From Symbiodinium sp. CCMP2592 (lineage: Eukaryota > Sar > Dinophyceae > Suessiales > Symbiodiniaceae): a DNA stretch of 64,000 bases. Both the position numbers and the translations under genes were made by a program. Shown piece after piece: positions 57,076 through 64,000 of the stretch (positions are counted from its first letter, which is position 1; every line of letters starts with the position of its first letter). The notes below the pieces were generated by a model. The model made no database searches. It saw only the letters and a program-made list of their open reading frames with translations, and was not told the origin of the DNA. Location of the stretch: positions 2,015,443-2,079,442 of the forward strand of contig CAJNDT010001001.1 of the NCBI GenBank assembly GCA_905221615.1, written 5' to 3'.

Positions 57076-57580
57076 TGAGCGTGCTGCCTGGCATGCTTAA
57101 CGTGCCACCTCGTCCCGACAAACCCTGTTACGCACCGCCTCGTTCTCTAACGTGCCCGCTCAAACCCAACGTGCTGCATGAGGAGTTTTCCGCCCGCAAC
57201 GTCGTACTACGTAGCGAATGCAAAACATCGAGGCGGCATGCAAATATCCTTAAAGCCCGCAAAAGTGCCTAGACAAGAAAACGCCGAGGCATCCCTCAAA
57301 AAAGAGCGTGCTCCCTCAATTCCCCAGAATGCGTGCCAGCTCGAATTGTCGGCCCCTGCACCACCGAACCCGACGCCAATCCAACGTGACCCCTCATTGA
57401 GACAGCACTCTCGGTTCGCCGTGCCACGGCCCGCACCGTGCCCAGGAATGCCAGAGGCGAGATGGTTCACAGCCAGGCTGCAGGAGATCGCCCAGTGCCT
57501 TGGATGAGAGCAATTGGTACCTAGAGCGTGCCACCTGAACCCTCAACGTGCCGCCTCAAAATCCAGCGTGCTGCCTCAAC
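57076..57580 (+). repeat. Cluster of about ten ARCGTGCYRCCTCRA motifs
   Basis: Copies near 57079, 57099, 57130, 57149, 57168, 57304, 57327, 57383, 57524, 57544 and 57565, plus inverted GAGGCGGCATG at about 57231. They are irregularly spaced and imperfect. GCCGCCTCAAAAT at about 57551 matches a segment of the fold-back at 78-405. Confidence 0.6.
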
Positions 57581-57822
57581 TGCATTTCAGTTAGGGAATT
57601 TAAGACAGCAGGCATCCTGTTATCCGAGGAGCAAAACCCAACCGGCTGCTGAAGAAGCCAGAGTGAATATGTATCGTAAAATGCAATTCATCGATCAATG
57701 CCTTCGGGATGGACGGCCTTTGGGGGAAATGGCCGTGACACCCGCATCCTGGGAGGTTCTGTGTTTGCACACAATGTTGTACTGCTGGCTGCTTCGCTTT
57801 CTGTGAATCAGTGAAAATACAG

Positions 57823-58861
57823 CCTGGTCGCCCAGGATCTGATTGATTCCTTCCGGGCTAGATGCTTGGAGATGAAAGTGCCTTTGCGACCGAGATTATT
57901 TCCTGCTGAAGCCCCGCAAGCTCCTGCTTCAGAAGCAGCCGAGCCTGCCAGCTCTGTTAGTGATGGTAGCCCTGGAAGCAGCTACTGCGAGTTGCAAACA
58001 CTATATCTTGATTGCCGGGCCGCCGTCAAGGGTGTGCTGCAGCTCCACAAGGCTTTCCTAGGATAGTACTAAGTTTAAACAAAAAAACGGACGATCTGAT
58101 TCTGCCAAGCTCCCCTGCAGATTGTGGAGACGGACCTCCAGGGCTACACTTTCCTCTGGAGGGTAGAGGAGGCATGGCAAATTATGAAAAGACAGACGGC
58201 TTTCCATAATTGGTTCACGAAGATGTACCTTGGATTATTATGGTGCCAGGGTTTGAGTACTTCGTCCATGCGACATATGTAACCAATTTGCCTAAGGCAA
58301 GAACTCCAGGGCGCCCAATTGGCCACCGAATGGCGGGTGTCGCTCCCCGTGCATTTCATTAGAAAACAAGATTATCGTGGCAAAAAAAAACTGTACTGGA
58401 AGACCGGATACGAATCAGCTTCGATGCCCTCACCACACCCGGTCTGTTGTTTTCTGTGCTTCGGCAGCAGTATCAACGGGAGCAACAGTACATGCACCCC
58501 ACTCGTGATAGTTCCTGTTCCCCGTTCTTGTCCGCTTGCAATGCCAAGGTGGCCTGTGGGCTGCAAGTCAGAGGCTGCAAGCCTCGTTTGCAGAAGTCTG
58601 CGATGGCAGCACTGGAAGTGATTACAGGGGTGGCCTTGCCGGCCGATTATGTGCTGGATCTTCTTCCCGGCAATGATGAATGAGCCTAGGACTAGATTAT
58701 TTTAAAGGTTCGCCAGTTCCATGATTCAAGATTTATGATTTTGTGCACTGCCATGATACCTTAGGTATTGTGAAGGTCAGAAACCACCAGGTGGACCTTG
58801 CAAGCCTCAAGACTTTCCTCGACTACACCGGCCTTGATTCGAGGCTATTTCCTCCAGCCTA
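57823..58861 (+). CDS. Gene 6: multi-exon gene, unknown function
   Basis: Exon 57823-58051 (76 codons, LVAQDLIDSFRARCLEMKV...) ends at AAG followed by a GC donor and joins in phase 0 to 58121-about 58215 (IVETDLQGYTFLWRVEEAWQ...). Further exons: about 58296-58430 (QELQGAQLATEWRVSLPVHF...), about 58466-58680 (QYQREQQYMHPTRDS...AALEVITGVALPADYVLDLL) and 58766-58861 (VRNHQVDLASLKTFLDYTGL..., TAG stop). The start lies upstream and was not identified; an open stretch at 57670-57806 (MYRKMQFIDQCLRDGRPLGE) may be an earlier exon. The second and third joins are uncertain. The products of genes 5, 6 and 7 are all charged and Gln/Glu-rich. Confidence 0.5.
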
Positions 58862-59340
58862 GAGCTACTTATTGATAAGTATAAATTGAAGTAATATTGT
58901 TATCCTGCTTCTCCTGTTCAGGGATTTTATTTATTGTTAATTATATTATTAGTAGATCCTCAATAATCCCTCAATTTCAACCTTAAGCCCTAAACCTCGA
59001 GGTGGGAACGCAACCAGCTCCTGACACCTGCAGAGCGAAAGCTCCACGCAGGCCTATGTGCAATGGGAAGTTCATACTTGACTGTTGAACACGACAGTTG
59101 CAAAGACTTTGCAGGAGTCCGCATGTCTAAAGTGGCATGGTTCATCTTCCGAGCACCAGCTCACGACACCTTCCAGGACAGCCCCGCTGAATAGGGCAGT
59201 CTCTGCTGCCTTGAAACAGAAGCCACTGATTCTGATAGGACGAGATTCGATATGGCCGGCTGCACAAGCGACTCATTCATCGGCTGGCACAGCTGGCCGA
59301 GGGACACCTGAGCGCCGTGCTTTTGGCCACTTTGCCAACC
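58862..59340. other. Short spacer, no clear gene
   Basis: AT-rich, with one CCTTAAGCCCTAAACC telomere-like stretch. Open frames on both strands around 59085-59400 are not decisive. Confidence 0.4.
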
Positions 59341-59347
59341 CCGCAAT

Positions 59348-62300
59348 GTGGAGATGTTTTGCACCCTGCCAGAAGGCCAGTCGCCAACCAGCTCTGTTGT
59401 ACACCTAGCAGTTTATCCTGAGTACATGTCACACTGTGGTTTCGTTTTTATACCGAACTGCTCCAGGGATGGGCGGCGAGCCCGTGGTGAGCCGAAGCTC
59501 CAGAATGTGCTGGCAATCGAGCGATTCATGACGAGAGGCGGGGGTTTTGTCAGCTCCACACAAGATAGCAGCCTGGAGTCTTTGGAGTTGGGTGGAATCC
59601 TCCCCGCGAACTACCACAGGACCTTCGTCCCAATTTTGTGTGATCTGTGATGAGTTATTGGGGCCTGTAGCTGTTGGGTTCTGAACCACACAAAATGCAC
59701 GTGCAAGGACAGCTTCGGATTTTGTCTACAGACATATTCGAAAAACTGGCGAGATGCTGTCCAAGGCTCCTTCCTGCATTCACGCAGTTGCTTCAGTAAA
59801 TGCACAGCCAGACGGAGTTGTCCTCAGGAGATGGCAAAGCAGTCGCTCAAGAGCTTGGCTTTTCTGTGCGACGCATCCCCGAAAGGATGTGTTGATGCAT
59901 TTCGGCTGCCCTAAGACCATGCAGTAATCTGTTTGTAAATGTGAACACATGCACCACTGCACGAGGTTTGGCTCCCTGTCGTCTCTGCGAATCAGTTTGC
60001 ATCTGTGGCAACTTTGCAGAAGCTGTCGGCTTTGCTGCCAAGCACAGTTGCTGCTTCGGAGAAGATGAGAATCGCTCAAGAAGTGGCCGACTCGACTACA
60101 CAGCTGCTGGTGGCGGATCGCCGCACCAAGGACCATAAACCCAAAATGAGACTAGGCTAATATGAAGATTTTTGTTGATTCCTATGCAGCTGACACGCAC
60201 TGGCACAGCCCATTCATTGTACACGACGGATTAGCAGCTTGTGACAACCTTCTCAAAAGGCCCAGAATCATCAGCAGCATTCACCAAGAGAAGCTCACCG
60301 CCAGAGAGCACATCCGAGCCGTGGCCAATGTCCTGAATCACGTGGGGATATCGCTGGATGATGTATTTCCCAAGAACCCGCTGAAGCCTCTGAACCCATC
60401 TTCTGAGATTTCTACGACTTACACCCTGAGCGAGAAGACGATGCCTTTCATTACGTCTTTTGAAGACGGGGGTTCGAGATGGGATGTCCCAGATGCTGAC
60501 TCCCCTCACATTCGATTGATCGTGTGCCCCGACGAGGGAAGCCCAATGTTCAGCAGCTATGTCTTCCTGGCCACCCGGAATGCTTCCATCAATTTGTGTC
60601 GCGATGAGCTGCCACTTGCTTGATTGAAGGGAATGCACTGCCGAGCGCCAGAGTACTTCCATTATCCTGCAACAGCCGAGGCACAAATTGAGCCAGTACT
60701 GCCTGCGAGTTCTGGCATCCTCGCCCATGATGAAGCGATCCTCCGATGAGAATAGAGTTCGGGCTGCTTCTCAGGATATGTGTGGTAGCTGCTAGGGACA
60801 CCGTGTGCCTCAGGAATGAGTGTGCTCACTTCGTGGCTTTACAAATGCCGCAAGAGCCCCTGGAAAACCCACGGGATCGGCAGCACTCTCTGTGCTGCTG
60901 GCAAGCGATATCTTGACGTGGCCACTTGGAAGCTCTGATCCGCTACTTGTTCCATACTGCTGATGGCTGCGAATCCCAAACTGCTTCGTGCTGCCCAGGC
61001 GGCACCTGATGATGTTCTGCAGCAGCTCTTCGGCCACCACATCCTTGTTGAGACGCTTGGCTAGAAGTTCATTCCCCCACTTGCTTCACTGCCCTGTAGC
61101 CAGATCAGGAACGACATCATCCCCGAGTGCGACGAGAAGGTGAATTTCGATCGGGTTTCGGAGATTCTGGGGAAGCTTTGCAGGACAGCTTTGTTGGGTG
61201 AATCTTTCTCACCATACATGATCAAGTGAGCTCGCTCTAGGACTAGTGAACCGAATAACTAAGTAAATCAGTACAAACCCAACGAACCCATAATAATCAA
61301 ATCTAAATTATAGACAATACATATGTGTATGCGACGTTATGTACATGATCCAGTGACTACTACCTCTGCAGGATCCATCAAGAGAGCTACGAGCACAAAC
61401 GGTGGTGCAGCTGGGCTTTTGCCTCCCGGAGATGCCAATTTTCGGGAACATTGTTGCTGATGTTCTGGGCTGGAATGGAGGCACAATGCTTGTGTAAAGA
61501 CGTCTAAGAAGGGACCACGAAGCCGTAAACATCTGATCTTGCTGCCAGACGGGCAACAACCCCTTTGCAGTGCTGGACACAGCGGGCCAAGCTGACCCGG
61601 AGAAATCGTGGGACAAAGTACTCGATTTGTGCATCAAGGCCCGAAACAATCCTTCAGCCAACCCCGAAATCAAGCTCTCAGTCTGACTCCCGCAACAGGC
61701 TTTATGTGATGAGCAGATCCACATCCTCTGGAAGTTCACCCGCGATCTGATGCAACCCTTCCGCGACTTGTGCATCGAGCTTGTGCCTCGTTTCGATTCA
61801 GTGTGCTGCCACCATGCGAATGCCAACCAGTCTAGAAATAGAAATCGTTGTCCATTATTGATCTGAACTAAGCAACAAAAGAGCAAGAAGCTCCTGGCTC
61901 TCTATGATCACGTGCTGAAGATGAACTCGAACTTCATGGAACGAACACTTAGTAGCCTGGCTGCCAAAGTGCTCTGCTCGCCCGGTCTTCACCAGCCGCC
62001 AGACATTGCAGCAGTGCTTCAGCACGAGGCAGGGCTAGGAAAGGACATTGTCGGTGGGATTAAGACTTATTATAACCTAAGTAAGTAAGTTAATTATTAA
62101 TTAATTAATTACAAACAACCCAATACTAAAGCGCCTGGGGCACAACCCTAAACCCTAAACCCAGTATTCTAAGATTGTATAACCCGTTTCCAATTCCGAA
62201 GTAGCATCGAAGATTGCAGGGTACCATCGATGTAAGATTTCGGATGATAGACATATTCAGGTTTTACAACACGACCATCATGACACGAGGCCACTCGCAG

Positions 62301-62439
62301 CTGCAAAACCTCTCAGATAATGTGCTGGCTTGGGGATATTGGAGGCTTCCTCGCTAAGACACAAGTGTTTCTATCCCGGCCCCCCCCGCCGCCCAGACCG
62401 CAAGGCCACGCACAGACATAGAAACAGGGTAACGGAGAG

Positions 62440-62480
<41 letters not shown>

Positions 62481-64000
62481 CAGAGAAATAAAGGGAGAGA
62501 GTGTGAGAGAGCGAGCCAGAAAGAACGAGGGAGAACGAGAGAGAAAGATAGGCGGGGATGGACAGAGAGGGAAGCCAAAACATCATAAGTATGGAAAACT
62601 ACGGGAGCAACAAAACAGTCAAAAGAGATGGAGATGGAGGGAGAGGGAGAGAGACAGAGAGAGAGAGAGAGAGAGGGAGCGGGGAGAGGGAGACAGAGAG
62701 AGAGAGGGATGGAGGGAGCGAGAGAGAGAACGAGGGCGATCTTAACGGTCGACTCTTTTTCGTCCTAGTTGCTCGTGTGTGGAATTTTGAATAAAGAAGC
62801 CAGCCCATTTGACCACAAGATAGAACCCTGCACAACGAAGAGCGAAACACCGCATCACATGTGTGCTCAATAACGACTTGAGAAGTTTTGTCAGTGTGTG
62901 TGTGTGTGCACTATCCTATCTATCGGCCACGCTTTTCGCCACGACACCGGTGGAAAAAACAATAGGCTGCCGGGTTTCGATGCGAGCAAAGAAAGCAGGA
63001 GCAGCAGCAAAAACAGCAATTAACAACGGCCCGGCTTCGTTGCTTGATTGTGGCACAGGTCCTGCAATTCGACTTTCGCCGTTCGTCTTTGGACTACGAG
63101 GTTCTGAAGGAGCAGTTGACTGGCTTCCTGAGCTGTTGTCACGAACTCCAGGAGTACGTGCTTTACCTTCGGAGTTTTCCATGTCGGGCTGCCGCTTATT
63201 GCTCAACCGAAGCAACATCGGAAACTCGGGATGAAATTCTGAAGGCTGCTGAGGAAGAGTACGACATGATCCGGGAAATCGAGGCCACACCTTCCGGCTC
63301 CAGTGTGCTCAAGCAGCATGCTCTGCACACCACGTTTCAGGTGTACCGGGAGATCATGGCAACCATGCAGCTGCACCAGTTCAAGGATTGCAAGGCAATA
63401 GAGGACATTGTGCAAGCATGGTACCCTCGTTGGGGCCAGTCATCCAGTTTGGAGCAGGTGTTTCGAGAGCTGGAGCAGGCTACGAAAAGGGTGGGTCATG
63501 TGGGAAACTCGATGTCGAACCTCTCCTGTGTGGCTGTGCGGGCTTTGGAAAGAAGGGTTTGCTCCGGCGAACAGTGTCCTGAGACGCCGTCCTTGTGCGA
63601 AAAGGACTGGGAGGGCCAGGTGGTACGCAGCCTCAAGGACAAGATGTGGCATCCCACTTCTGCTCCTGTCTGCATCTTGAGTTCGGTTTAGCACGTTTTC
63701 ATCTGGAGAGGCTTCCTGCTAAGCAGGGGGAGCTTTAGAAATGCAACAGCCAAGGTAAGAACGTGAAAATCGACGAGATCGTAAAGCCTTTTACCACCAT
63801 GACGGCCTACTCTCAGACGCACCACAACTTCAACTGTGTTTTGGGGTGGAAGGAAGCGAAAAGGCCAGGCTGAAAGTATTACGTATCCCGTATCCTTTTG
63901 CTTTTGCACAGCATGAACCGAAACAAGTCTGTTTTCTCAAATCGTCTTTTTGACAGGATTGGCACGAGCCCCATCGATTCGATCGGCGCCATGTGGGTTG
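59348..64000 (+). CDS. Gene 7: large multi-exon gene, unknown function, continues beyond window
   Basis: Exon candidates in order: 59348-59650 (VVHLAVYPEYMSHCGFVFIP...), 60020-about 60115 (KLSALLPSTVAASEKMRIAQ...), 60190-about 60610 (ISSIHQEKLTAREHIRAVAN...), about 60830-60933 (WLYKCRKSPWKTHGIGSTLC...), about 60963-61060 (MAANPKLLRAAQAAPDDVLQ...), 61104-61225 (IRNDIIPECDEKVNFDRVSE..., GTGAGC donor), 61372-about 61490, 61549-about 61680 (TGNNPFAVLDTAGQADPEKS...), 61699-about 61776 (ALCDEQIHILWKFTRDLMQP...), 61882-62084 (SKKLLALYDHVLKMNSNFME..., GTAAGT donor), a 12-nt microexon 62220-62231, 62261-about 62313 and 63059-63691 (QFDFRRSSLDYEVLKEQLTG...). The final 45 bases after an AG near 63958 look like the next exon (IGTSPIDSIGAMWV). 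The protein is helical and charged; no domain was recognised. Several joins are ambiguous. Confidence 0.5.
62220..62231 (+). other. Probable 12-nt microexon of gene 7
   Basis: GGTACCATCGAT lies between an AG acceptor and GTAAGA. With the upstream exon ending at 62084 before GTAAGTTA (phase 2) and the downstream exon at 62261 (phase 2), it adds four codons and preserves the frame. Confidence 0.45.
62430..62745. repeat. (GA)n microsatellite block in a gene 7 intron
   Basis: Pure GA runs at about 62445-62478 and 62648-62680, with interrupted GAGAGG words between. It lies in the intron before exon 63059. Confidence 0.9.

Overview
The window looks like nuclear DNA of a dinoflagellate, most likely of the Symbiodinium type. 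Evidence: multi-exon genes with short introns and about one third GC-AG splice pairs besides GT-AG, acceptors usually followed by G, long same-strand gene runs, widely scattered TTTAGGG/CCCTAAA telomere-like repeats, heavy microsatellite content, and no bacterial features. The organism call is inference; no rRNA, tRNA or spliced-leader sequence was found to settle it. All spliced models were built by eye from reading-frame continuity, splice signals and phase. None could be searched against a database, so most products are unknown.

Layout. 1-1.5 kb: a fold-back repeat and degenerate repeats. 1.54-3.16 kb (+): an eight-exon gene (gene 1) starting with an SR-rich N terminus; two of its neighbouring introns are related to each other in sequence, and one coding exon holds a long perfect palindrome. 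3.44-5.61 kb: an intronless 672-residue Tnp2/CACTA-like transposase (-) bracketed by inverted 24-bp arms, a probable intact DNA transposon. 6.14-7.70 kb (-): a 517-residue intronless ORF with a Lys/Ala tail and a C-terminal Cys cluster. 7.7-9.3 kb: microsatellites. 9.3-13.6 kb (-): scattered exons of one broken or incompletely assembled gene, a five-unit 42-bp phased repeat, and a 100-N assembly gap.

15.2-23.7 kb (+): two blocks of exons, possibly one gene (2A/2B), split by minisatellite-like introns and about 950 bp of trinucleotide repeats, ending in an acidic tail. 23.7-30.85 kb: mostly non-coding. 30.85-36.0 kb (+): gene 3, about 15 exons, with start and stop both visible. 36-47 kb: a gene desert packed with telomere-like repeats, at least five kinds of short fold-back (MITE-like) element and a 92-bp minisatellite. 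48.7-50.6 kb (+): exons of gene 4. 52.4-55.7 kb (+): gene 5, eight phase-consistent exons of a highly charged, probably nuclear protein. 57.8-58.9 kb (+): gene 6. 59.3-64.0 kb (+): gene 7, running off the window and containing a probable 12-nt microexon.

The genes form a + / - / + block pattern. The most distinctive signals are the bracketed transposase, the pair of homologous introns, the exactly 42-bp-phased palindromic motif, an 87-bp dispersed repeat with one copy inside an intron, and the fold-back-rich desert at 37-47 kb.
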